A DNA stretch of 64,000 bases, from positions 558,001 to 622,000 of the forward strand of contig NZ_CP096980.1 of NCBI RefSeq assembly GCF_002006355.2, read 5' to 3'. Below are positions 50,840-59,053 of this stretch, piece by piece (position 1 is the first letter of the stretch; each line of letters begins with the position of its first letter). The DNA comes from Clostridium felsineum DSM 794. GTDB lineage: Bacteria; Bacillota; Clostridia; Clostridiales; Clostridiaceae. The notes under the pieces are model-generated. The model was not told where the DNA came from, searched no databases, and worked only from the letters and a program-made list of their open reading frames with translations. A program made the translations under genes and the position numbers.

Positions 50840-51936
50840 TACTTATTCTCCTTTAGCAATTTTTTTAAGTTAAATAAAATTATAGTTATAAAAGGTAAAA
50901 CAATTGTAAGTGGAGCATTTAAATATTTAAGGAAAATATCCATATGCCTATGTATATGCTGTGGAAAATTTGATGCCATAGCTCTTGACATAATCAAAAT
51001 CAATATGGAAATTGGAATTGAAAGCCATTTTGAGTTCTTTATTTTAAATAGCTCAGCAGTACCCCTAACAGCACCATAACAAAAAACACTTACCTTAACA
51101 AAACTTAAAATAACTACAATTACAATAGCAAATATATCAAGTCTATCAAAATATTCACTGATTTTTAAAATACGAAGGGTTTGCAAAAAAGGAAATAGGG
51201 CTAAAGTCGAAAATTTAACTCCAAGAACTAATAGAAATAGAATAGTACTTAGAGAAATAAGAATACCTTGTAGTATAACTGAAAATAAAGCATACTTTTT
51301 TACGCTTTTCTCATTAGATACAAGAGGAAATAGCATTGCGGATATTATGTTCTCACCAAAAGGAAAGGCTATTACAGGAAGACTATTTTTTATAACAGGA
51401 ATAGGTCCATTCTCAAGTATTGGAAGTAGGTGTTTTAAATGAATATGATTTGGTGGAAGCATAAAAAATATCCATTCAAGGGTAAAAAATATTATCCAAA
51501 AGAATAAAAATACATACATTAAGCGCGCTATATTTTCTATTCCTAAATAAACACCATACCAGCATACAAACATCAAAATCATAGCAGTAAAAAAGATTGG
51601 TATTTTAGGCATAGAAGCAGTAATTATTAAAACGGTTAAATTTCTTAAAACTCTTGAGGCTGTATAAACGAAAAAAGTCAAGTAAAAAAAACTGAAAATA
51701 CTACCTAAAAATTTTCCCCATATTTTAGGCATATATTGAATTATAGAGTCGTCTGTATTCTGTTCCCATAAATATACATATGTGTATTCAATTATAAGAG
51801 CTGGGATTATATAAATAAGTATTCCTATCCAAGCATTTTGCTCCGCCTCTGGATTTAGAAAAAATATTATGGAACTGCCAAGTACACATAGGACAATTAA
51901 TGAAAACATTTGTTTTCCACATATCTTCTTTTCCAT
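50839..51936 (-). CDS. Spore germination receptor B subunit (GerAB type)
   Basis: The 365-residue membrane protein has about ten helices in the amino acid permease-like fold of GerAB proteins. Typical stretches are IPALIIEYTYVYLWEQNTDDSIIQ, WGKFLGSIFSFFYLTFFVY, and a helix after PNHIHLKHLLPILENG that precedes the conserved FPFGENI segment. It lies between the A and C genes, 18 bases after A and overlapping C by one base. It probably carries the germinant binding site. Start ATG lacks a strong site, consistent with coupling to the A gene. Confidence 0.92.
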   Translation of the reverse strand: MEKKICGKQMFSLIVLCVLGSSIIFFLNPEAEQNAWIGILIYIIPALIIEYTYVYLWEQNTDDSIIQYMPKIWGKFLGSIFSFFYLTFFVYTASRVLRNLTVLIITASMPKIPIFFTAMILMFVCWYGVYLGIENIARLMYVFLFFWIIFFTLEWIFFMLPPNHIHLKHLLPILENGPIPVIKNSLPVIAFPFGENIISAMLFPLVSNEKSVKKYALFSVILQGILISLSTILFLLVLGVKFSTLALFPFLQTLRILKISEYFDRLDIFAIVIVVILSFVKVSVFCYGAVRGTAELFKIKNSKWLSIPISILILIMSRAMASNFPQHIHRHMDIFLKYLNAPLTIVLPFITIILFNLKKLLKENK

Positions 51937-51954
51937 TTTTCTTCAACTCTTTCC

Positions 51955-53538
51955 TTAGTGAGATTTCCTTAGCCTATCAATGGCTTTTTTTATATCTTTT
52001 AAAGTTACATTAACATAGTCTCTAGTTTGCCTTTTGGTAGAGTTTTTGTCAGAAACCTTTGGAGAACGTTTTAGCTTTGCCCATATAGGTCTTTTAAAAA
52101 GAATATCAAGAAAATCATTTTTACTAGCAGGGGCTATAGGCATTACATATGGAACTCCAAAGGAGCGTATTGAAATTAATTTTAAGGATAAAACAATATA
52201 GGCGCAGGTTAATCCAAATAATCCTAGAGAGGCTCCCAAAATTGTGAATATAAATCTAGGCAAGGTTAAAGCATTGTGCATTTCGTTATTTGGAACAGCA
52301 AAGGAAGCAATATAAGTAATGGCAGCAACAATAATAACAGGTGTACTTATAAGCCCAGCCTCAACAGCAGATTGCCCTATAATTAGTGCACCAATAATAC
52401 TAATAGATTGACCTACAGCCCTAGGCATTCTAATTCCAGCTTCTATCATTATCTGATATACAACCAAAAGAACAAAAACCTCAGTTGAGGTAGGGTAAGG
52501 CACAGAGGAATGAGATTGTATAAAGGTTATAAGAAGCGGTGTCTGTATTAATTCTTGATGAAAAGTAGTTATAGCAACATATAAACCTGGTAACACTATG
52601 GATATAAATATGGATATATACCTAATCCATCTATTAATAGTTGCAGGAATAAAATTTATAAAAAAATCTTCAGTATTTTCAAGAAATTCAAAAAATGTTG
52701 CAGGTGCAGTACAAACTATTGGTGTACCATCAGCAAGTATAGCAATACGTCCTTCGAAAATTTTTGAAGCTGCAGAATCTGGCCTTTCTGTTGAATACAT
52801 AGTAGGAAAAGCAGAAAAAGGTTCATCTTGTATATATTCTTTTATATAATTCATACCGTCTATGGAGTCTGTGTCTATTTTACCTATTCTTTCTCTAATT
52901 TCTTGTACTATCTTAGGATTAGCTACATCAGATAAATAGGCGATAGTTACAGTTGTCTTAGAACTCTTACCTAATGTAAATTCTTCTGATTTAAAACTAG
53001 TGCTTCTAATTTTTTTTCTTAAAAGGGCTACGTTTGTAGTTATGGATTCAGTAAAACCTTCTCTAGGACCCCTAATTGTAGTTTCAACATTAGGTTCAGT
53101 TATAGATCTTTCAGGGGGCTTTCCAATGTTTATAATAATTGCTTTGTTTGAACCATCCATAAATAAGGCGATACTTCCTTTTAAAACGGCAATTATAACA
53201 TCATTCATATGCTTATATATATTTTTGTCATCAACAGCAAAGTTGGATTTAGAATACTCAAATATATGTTCATAGGATAGTTTATTAGTAGGCTCTTTAG
53301 TAAGTCTTTCTACTACAGAGGACTCTATTACGTCAGATTCAATAAGATTTTCTATGTAAACAATCATTGCAGGAAAATGTGGATTATTAGCTATTTTAAA
53401 TTCTCTAATTGCTATATCTGAGCAATTAGAGAAGGACTGTTCTATATGTTTTCTATTTGATTTAAGATTATTTGAAATTTTTTCTATAGTTTCTTTAGAT
53501 TTTTTTTCAGTATTATCATTAAAGAATTTATTAAACAA
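51955..53538 (-). CDS. Spore germination receptor A subunit (GerAA type)
   Basis: The 527-residue protein has the GerA layout. A soluble N-terminal part has the motifs FAVDDKNIYKHMNDVIIAVLKGSIALFMDG and PNVETTIRGPREGFTES; then DVANPKIVQEIRERIGKIDTDSIDG. A membrane part begins near residue 290, containing FVLLVVYQIMIEAGIRMPRAVGQSISIIGALIIGQSAVEAG, a strong GerA signature. A basic tail ends the protein. It is the first gene of the minus-strand receptor operon. Start is TTG with GGAGG about 13 bases upstream. It is divergent from bdhA; in related organisms such operons are forespore-expressed. Confidence 0.94.
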   Translation of the reverse strand: MFNKFFNDNTEKKSKETIEKISNNLKSNRKHIEQSFSNCSDIAIREFKIANNPHFPAMIVYIENLIESDVIESSVVERLTKEPTNKLSYEHIFEYSKSNFAVDDKNIYKHMNDVIIAVLKGSIALFMDGSNKAIIINIGKPPERSITEPNVETTIRGPREGFTESITTNVALLRKKIRSTSFKSEEFTLGKSSKTTVTIAYLSDVANPKIVQEIRERIGKIDTDSIDGMNYIKEYIQDEPFSAFPTMYSTERPDSAASKIFEGRIAILADGTPIVCTAPATFFEFLENTEDFFINFIPATINRWIRYISIFISIVLPGLYVAITTFHQELIQTPLLITFIQSHSSVPYPTSTEVFVLLVVYQIMIEAGIRMPRAVGQSISIIGALIIGQSAVEAGLISTPVIIVAAITYIASFAVPNNEMHNALTLPRFIFTILGASLGLFGLTCAYIVLSLKLISIRSFGVPYVMPIAPASKNDFLDILFKRPIWAKLKRSPKVSDKNSTKRQTRDYVNVTLKDIKKAIDRLRKSH

Positions 53539-53697
53539 TGAAAATTTATGCCTCCTTATTTTCTATGTTCTAATAGTTTGTGCTGCATTTCATGGATTAT
53601 TCATAATACAGATAAAGATAACCACTTGTGCTTAAGTAATAAAATGGTAAAATATAAGTAGATAAATCATAAATCTGTTACTTGGAGGTAATAAGCT

Positions 53698-54867
53698 ATG
53701 TTAAGTTTTGATTATTCAATACCAACTAAAATTTTTTTTGGAAAAGGGAAAATAGATGTATTAGGAAAAGAGATTAAAAAGTACGGTTCAAAGGTACTTA
53801 TAGTTTATGGTGGAGGAAGTATAAAGAGAAATGGTATATATGATAGAACTGCAAGTATATTAAAAGAGAATAATATCGACTTTTATGAACTTTCAGGAGT
53901 AGAACCAAATCCTAGAATAACAACAGTTAAAAAGGGAATTGATATTTGTAAGGAAAAGAATATAGAATTAGTATTAGCAATAGGTGGAGGAAGTACTATA
54001 GACTGTGCAAAAGTAATTGCAGCAGGAGTTAATTATGATGGTGATCCATGGGATATAGTTAAAAATCCTTCAAAAATAGAGAAAGTACTTCCAGTTGCAA
54101 GTATACTTACTCTTGCAGCAACAGGTTCTGAAATGGATCAAATTGCAGTAATATCCAATATGGATACAAATGAAAAAATTGGAGTTGGACATGAAGATAT
54201 GCGACCTAAATTTTCAGTGCTTGATCCTACATATACCTTTACAGTACCTGAAAATCAAACAGCAGCAGGAACAGCAGATATAATGAGTCATACTTTTGAA
54301 TCATATTTTAGTGGTGTAGAAGGTGCATATCTTCAGGATGGTATAGCTGAAGCAATTTTAAGAACTTGCATAAAGTATGGTAAAATTGCAATGGAAAAGC
54401 CAAATGATTATGAGGCAAGGGCCAATTTAATGTGGGCATCTAGTCTTGCTATAAATGGCTTATTATCACTAGGAAAAGATAGAAAATGGTGTTGTCACCC
54501 AATAGAACATGAGTTAAGCGCATACTATGATATAACACATGGAGTAGGGCTTGCGATTTTGACACCTAATTGGATGGAGTATATTTTAAACGATGATACA
54601 CTTCATAAATTTGTTGATTATGGCGTAAATGTGTGGGGAATAGATAGGAAAAAGGACTCATATGAAATAGCAAGAGAAGCTATTAAAAATACTAGAAAAT
54701 ATTTTGAGTCTTTAGGAATCCCTTCAAAACTAAGAGAAGTTGGCATTGGAGAAGAAAAATTAGAATTAATGGCTAACAGGGCTGTTAGAAATTCTGGTGG
54801 AACAATAGGAAGTTTAAGACCTATAGATGCTGAAGATGTTCTTAATATATTAAAGAAATCTTATTAA
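53698..54867 (+). CDS. bdhA: NADH-dependent butanol dehydrogenase A
   Basis: The 389-residue enzyme is an iron-type (class III) alcohol dehydrogenase that reduces butyraldehyde to butanol. It starts LSFDYSIPTKIFFGKGKIDV, as in BdhA of C. acetobutylicum. It has the dinucleotide motif VLAIGGGSTIDCAK (about 95), the GSEMD segment, and the metal ligands in GTADIMSHTFESYFSG (Asp and His) and CHPIEHELSAYYDITHGVGLAIL (two His). BdhA-like residues GHEDMRPKFS separate it from BdhB. The gene has its own ribosome site (GGAGG) and terminator. Divergent from the germination operon. Confidence 0.95.
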   Translation: MLSFDYSIPTKIFFGKGKIDVLGKEIKKYGSKVLIVYGGGSIKRNGIYDRTASILKENNIDFYELSGVEPNPRITTVKKGIDICKEKNIELVLAIGGGSTIDCAKVIAAGVNYDGDPWDIVKNPSKIEKVLPVASILTLAATGSEMDQIAVISNMDTNEKIGVGHEDMRPKFSVLDPTYTFTVPENQTAAGTADIMSHTFESYFSGVEGAYLQDGIAEAILRTCIKYGKIAMEKPNDYEARANLMWASSLAINGLLSLGKDRKWCCHPIEHELSAYYDITHGVGLAILTPNWMEYILNDDTLHKFVDYGVNVWGIDRKKDSYEIAREAIKNTRKYFESLGIPSKLREVGIGEEKLELMANRAVRNSGGTIGSLRPIDAEDVLNILKKSY

Positions 54868-54877
54868 GAGCATGTGA

Positions 54878-54910
54878 GAGAAGTAGCAATAAGTTGTTGC
54901 TTCTCTATTT
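54878..54910 (+). terminator. Terminator after bdhA
   Basis: GAGAAGTAGCAA pairs with TTGTTGCTTCTC (two G-T wobbles), then TATTTTAAT. Confidence 0.8.
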
Positions 54911-55065
54911 TAATATAACGCTTAATTTTATACCAAGCTAAAGAATAAAAATTACTACGTTATGTAAGAGGTATTGTAGCATTAATTTTTATAATAAATA
55001 ATAAAGTTATTTGAAAATGCACAGTATAAGAGTGCTAAAGGTATATAGAAGGGGGAGCTAAATAA

Positions 55066-56529
55066 ATGAAATTTGGAATAAATAGCTTTGAAATTGAAAC
55101 AGCAGATACAGTTATAATTCCTGTAATGAAAAATAAAGTATTTGAATTAGATGGATTTGAAAACACAATAAAATATATATTTCATACTAAAAAGTTTAAA
55201 GGAGAAGGAGGTGAAATATTTACATTCACCTCCTCAGATAATGACAAATATAAAAACATAATATTTGTTGGAATTGGATCCGCAAAAGAAATATCAGGTG
55301 AAAAAATAAGAAATGCATTTGCTAGATCAATAAAGAAATGTAGAGAATTTTTATCTGAAAAGGTGTATGTAAGTACTACAAATATTGAAGGATTTAAGTA
55401 TACTGAAGAAATAAATGCTATTGTAGAGGGAATTGAATTTGGAGATTATAAATTTGATAAATACAAAAGCGATAAGAAACCACAGAATAATATAGAAATT
55501 TGTATAGGAAATGTTCCTACAGATAGGGTAAAGGAAGCAGAAAGAGAATTAAATGAATCAATAACTTTAGTCGAAGCAACTCTGCTTGCAAGAAACCTTG
55601 TAAATGAACCAGCTAATGTTATGACACCTGAAGCCCTTTCAAAAGCAGCAGGTGATGCTGGAAAAGAATACGGTTTTGAGGTAGAAGTATTTGACAAGGA
55701 TAAAATTAAAGAACTTAACATGAAAGCTTTTTTATCTGTAGTTGCAGGTTCAGAAAAACCACCAAAGCTTATTGTAATGAGATATTTTGGTGATAAAGAG
55801 AGTAGTGACACTCTTGGTCTTGTTGGAAAGGGACTTACTTATGATTCAGGTGGATATTCTATAAAAACAAATGAAGGTATGCTCACAATGAAATCTGATA
55901 TGGGCGGTGGTGCAGCAGTTATAGGAGCAATTAGTGCAATAGCTAAAAGAAAGCTAAAGGTAAATGTTGTATCAGTAATTGCAGCTGGTGAAAATCTCAT
56001 ATCCCCAGCAGCTTATAAACCTGGTGATATAATTGGCTCTATGGCCGGAAAAACAATAGAAGTTATAAATACTGATGCAGAAGGAAGGCTTACACTTGCT
56101 GATGCTGTTTATTATGCGATTTTAAGGGAAAAAGTAACTAAGGTTGTTGATATTGCAACGCTTACAGGAGCAGCTTTATCCGCACTGGGAATAACTACTA
56201 CAGCCGTTGTAACTAATAATAAGGAATTCTATAAAAAACTAGAGGAGGCTTCATATAAATCAGGAGAAAGAGTTTGGAGACTTCCAGAATTTGATGAATA
56301 CAAGAAATTGATAAAATCTGATATAGCAGATCTTAAAAATGTAGGTGGAAAGTTTGCAGGAACAATAACTGCAGGATTGTTTATAGGAGAATTTATAGAA
56401 GAAAAGCCATGGCTTCATCTTGATATAGCAGGTACAGCCTGGAGGGATAACGAGGATGGATACTTCTCAAAGGGTGGAACAGGAGCAGGTGTTAGAATTC
56501 TATATTATTTAGCTCAAAATGGATATTAA
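55066..56529 (+). CDS. pepA: Leucyl aminopeptidase (M17)
   Basis: The 487-residue enzyme is a cytosolic M17 aminopeptidase that removes N-terminal residues from peptides with two divalent metals. The catalytic domain shows LVNEPANVMTPEALS, VGKGLTYDSGGYSIK with the metal lysine and aspartate, DMGGGAAVIGA, and the family signature NTDAEGRLTLADA. It lies between bdhA and bdhB, each with its own terminator, so it is not co-transcribed with them in any obvious way. Start ATG behind GGGGGAG. Its position breaks the bdhA-bdhB pair known from C. acetobutylicum. Confidence 0.95.
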   Translation: MKFGINSFEIETADTVIIPVMKNKVFELDGFENTIKYIFHTKKFKGEGGEIFTFTSSDNDKYKNIIFVGIGSAKEISGEKIRNAFARSIKKCREFLSEKVYVSTTNIEGFKYTEEINAIVEGIEFGDYKFDKYKSDKKPQNNIEICIGNVPTDRVKEAERELNESITLVEATLLARNLVNEPANVMTPEALSKAAGDAGKEYGFEVEVFDKDKIKELNMKAFLSVVAGSEKPPKLIVMRYFGDKESSDTLGLVGKGLTYDSGGYSIKTNEGMLTMKSDMGGGAAVIGAISAIAKRKLKVNVVSVIAAGENLISPAAYKPGDIIGSMAGKTIEVINTDAEGRLTLADAVYYAILREKVTKVVDIATLTGAALSALGITTTAVVTNNKEFYKKLEEASYKSGERVWRLPEFDEYKKLIKSDIADLKNVGGKFAGTITAGLFIGEFIEEKPWLHLDIAGTAWRDNEDGYFSKGGTGAGVRILYYLAQNGY

Positions 56530-56561
56530 TGTATCAAAGAAAGATTATAATTTCTAAAATG

Positions 56562-56591
56562 GAGAAGAATCTTAAGGTTCTTCTTTATTTT
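56562..56591 (+). terminator. Terminator after pepA
   Basis: GAGAAGAATC and GGTTCTTCTTT form a stem around CTTAA, followed by ATTTTATTT. Confidence 0.8.
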
Positions 56592-56730
56592 ATTTATAAT
56601 AATTTATTAAAAAATAATGTTAATATTTTGTAACAAATGAATAAAAACCTAAATAAGGTTATTGTAATAATTTTAAGGAAGTTTAAAATATAATTATATA
56701 CAAATATAAACATAAACAGGAGGGTTTAAA

Positions 56731-57903
56731 GTGGTTGATTTCGAATATTCAATACCAACTAAGATTTTTTTTGGCAAGGACAAGATTAATGTACTCGGAA
56801 GAGAGGTAAAAAAATATGGCTCCAAGGTGCTTATAGTTTATGGTGGAGGAAGCATAAAGAGAAATGGAATATATGATAAAGCCATAAGCATACTTAAAGA
56901 AAATGGTATTAGTTATTATGAACTTCCAGGAGTAGAACCAAATCCTAGGATAACAACAGTAAAAAAAGGAATTGATATATGTAAAGAAAACGGAGTAGAA
57001 TTGGTACTAGCTATAGGTGGAGGAAGTGCAATAGATTGTGCAAAAGTTGTGGCAGCAGGCTGTGATTATGAAGGAGATCCATGGGATATAGTACTTGATG
57101 GTTCAAAAATAAAAAAGGTACTTCCAATTGCAAGTATTCTTACCCTTGCAGCAACAGGTTCTGAAATGGACTCATGGGCAGTAATAAATAATATGGAAAC
57201 AAACGAGAAGCTTATAGCGGCTCACCCTGATATGGCACCTACATTCTCAATACTTGACCCAACATATACTTTTACAGTGCCTAAAAACCAAACAGCAGCA
57301 GGAACAGCAGATATTATGAGTCATGTTTTTGAAGTGTATTTTAGTAATACAAAAACTGCATATTTGCAGGATAGAATGGCAGAGGCAGTTTTAAGAACAT
57401 GTATAAAATACGGTAAAATAGCATTGGAACATCCGTCAGATTATGAAGCAAGGGCTAATTTAATGTGGGCTTCAAGTCTTGCTATAAATGGACTTTTAAC
57501 ATATGGTAAAGACACAAATTGGAGTGTACACCTTATGGAACATGAGCTGAGTGCATTCTATGATATAACACATGGAGTTGGACTTGCAATTTTAACACCT
57601 AATTGGATGGAGTACATTTTAAATAATGATACAGTATATAAGTTTGTTGAATATGGTGTAAATGTATGGGGAATAGACAAAGAAAAAAATCACTATGATA
57701 TAGCACATGAAGCAATAGAAAAAACTAGAGATTATTTCGTTAATGCATTAGGTATACCAGCTAGATTAAAAGAGGTTGGTATTGGAGAGGACAAACTTGA
57801 TATAATGGCAAAAGAATCTGTAAAGCTTACAGGTGGAACTGTAGGAAATTTAAGACCTGTAAATGCAAATGAAATATTAGAGATATTTAAAAAATCATTA
57901 TAA
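56731..57903 (+). CDS. bdhB: NADH-dependent butanol dehydrogenase B
   Basis: The 390-residue paralogue of BdhA starts VDFEYSIPTKIFFGKDKINVLG, as in BdhB of C. acetobutylicum. It has VLAIGGGSAIDCAK, GSEMDSWAVINNMETNEKLIAAHPDMAP (typical of BdhB), and metal ligands in GTADIMSHVFEVYFSN and HLMEHELSAFYDITHGVG. BdhB is the main aldehyde/alcohol dehydrogenase of the solvent phase in C. acetobutylicum. Start GTG, with AGGAGGG upstream. The copies share long identical stretches, so they arose by duplication. Its terminator is convergent with the VanY gene. Confidence 0.95.
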   Translation: MVDFEYSIPTKIFFGKDKINVLGREVKKYGSKVLIVYGGGSIKRNGIYDKAISILKENGISYYELPGVEPNPRITTVKKGIDICKENGVELVLAIGGGSAIDCAKVVAAGCDYEGDPWDIVLDGSKIKKVLPIASILTLAATGSEMDSWAVINNMETNEKLIAAHPDMAPTFSILDPTYTFTVPKNQTAAGTADIMSHVFEVYFSNTKTAYLQDRMAEAVLRTCIKYGKIALEHPSDYEARANLMWASSLAINGLLTYGKDTNWSVHLMEHELSAFYDITHGVGLAILTPNWMEYILNNDTVYKFVEYGVNVWGIDKEKNHYDIAHEAIEKTRDYFVNALGIPARLKEVGIGEDKLDIMAKESVKLTGGTVGNLRPVNANEILEIFKKSL

Positions 57904-57906
57904 TAA

Positions 57907-57945
57907 AAAAACTTCCTCTATTGATTTAGAATAGAGGAAGTTTAT
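57907..57945. terminator. Bidirectional terminator between bdhB and vanY-type gene
   Basis: AAACTTCCTCTATT pairs with AATAGAGGAAGTTT; flanked by A- and T-runs on both sides. Confidence 0.85.
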
Positions 57946-57954
57946 AATAATATG

Positions 57955-58689
57955 CTATTTTGAAGCGTTTTGTTCAGCTAAATATTCTTCAAGAGTGATG
58001 CTTTTATTCATAATTTCTTGTGATGCAGGAAGACCTACATACCTTATATGCCATGGTTCAAAGTTGTATTTTGTTATGTTTTCTTTATCCTTTGGATATC
58101 TTATTATAAAACCATATTTTCCACAGTTTTGTAGAAGCCATTTATAAGAGTTGGTATTCATAAATCCATCGTCTAAAGAGGTGTACTCTGTTGATAATAA
58201 ATCCATAGCGAGTCCAGTTTGATGTTCACTTGTACCAGGTTCAGCTACATACTTGTCAGCTTCAGCTTTTCCGTCCTTTTCAACCTTTTCGTCATATAGT
58301 TTTTTTTGATATTCATAAGGTCTGTAACCAGAGACCGCGAGGAGGGTAAAACCATCCTTAGAGGCACCGGCAAACATATTTTCAAGTGCTGTTGCAGCTT
58401 CATTTTCCATTTGTCTCACGTTAGGATCTGAACTATTCATAAACTTAACATTAGGAACCCTCAAATTTTGAGGTGTGTAATTTCCGGATAATTTACTTTG
58501 CTTATTAACAAGTAAAATATTTTGCTGCTTTATTTCGGTTTTTGAAGTTTCCTTTTTCTGCTTCTTATTAGTAGAGATTTTATTTTTATTTTGGTTAATT
58601 GCAATTTTTTTTGATTGATTATTTGTGTATATAAACAAAGATGAAAATATAGCTGTAATAATAATAATCGTCACTAAAAATTTTTTCAT
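57955..58689 (-). CDS. VanY-type D-alanyl-D-alanine carboxypeptidase
   Basis: The 244-residue protein has an N-terminal membrane anchor (FLVTIIIITAIFSSLFIYT) and a Lys/Gln-rich linker, then a LAS-family metallopeptidase domain. Zinc-binding motifs are SEHQTGLAMDL (His and Asp) and EPWHIRYVG (His), with SGYRPYEYQKKLYDEKV before them. Such enzymes trim the terminal D-Ala of peptidoglycan stem peptides at the outer face of the membrane. No vancomycin resistance genes are adjacent, so a housekeeping or sporulation cell-wall role is more likely than resistance. Confidence 0.92.
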   Translation of the reverse strand: MKKFLVTIIIITAIFSSLFIYTNNQSKKIAINQNKNKISTNKKQKKETSKTEIKQQNILLVNKQSKLSGNYTPQNLRVPNVKFMNSSDPNVRQMENEAATALENMFAGASKDGFTLLAVSGYRPYEYQKKLYDEKVEKDGKAEADKYVAEPGTSEHQTGLAMDLLSTEYTSLDDGFMNTNSYKWLLQNCGKYGFIIRYPKDKENITKYNFEPWHIRYVGLPASQEIMNKSITLEEYLAEQNASK

Positions 58690-59053
58690 ATTTCAAAAGC
58701 TCCCTTCAATGCATTTAAAGAAAGTTAATATATTAAGAATGTGTTGGATTTTTCATTTTTAGAAAATTTTCAATATTTATTTTTTCATAAATAAAACACC
58801 TAATATAAGTATAGGGTGTTAAGCTTTAAATTATTAAATTTACTCTTTAACATTATAAACAAAATAAATCAATTAGTCAACAAAACTTACAAAAAATCCT
58901 ATATAATATATTTTATTGTACAGAAGTTAAAATTATTGTCACATTGACATAAAATATAGCTGTATGATATATTGAAAAAAATTAAAGGTTTTCTGCATTA
59001 CAGAATACATAGATTTTGAAAAAATGATATATGTGGTTAAGAGGTGTTTGATT
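58690..59053. other. Divergent intergenic region
   Basis: Between the minus-strand carboxypeptidase and the plus-strand AraC gene lie 364 AT-rich bases. I see one small hairpin (AACACC...GGTGTT near 58795-58820) and no convincing ORF. Promoters for both directions must lie here but none is clear enough to call. Confidence 0.4.

Noticed and set aside
57955..58689. Vancomycin resistance determinant
   Set aside because: Only a VanY-type domain is present; no VanH/A/X or two-component genes nearby.
59024..59026. ATG as start of the AraC-type gene
   Set aside because: It has no ribosome site, whereas TTG 59054 is correctly spaced from AAGAGGTG.
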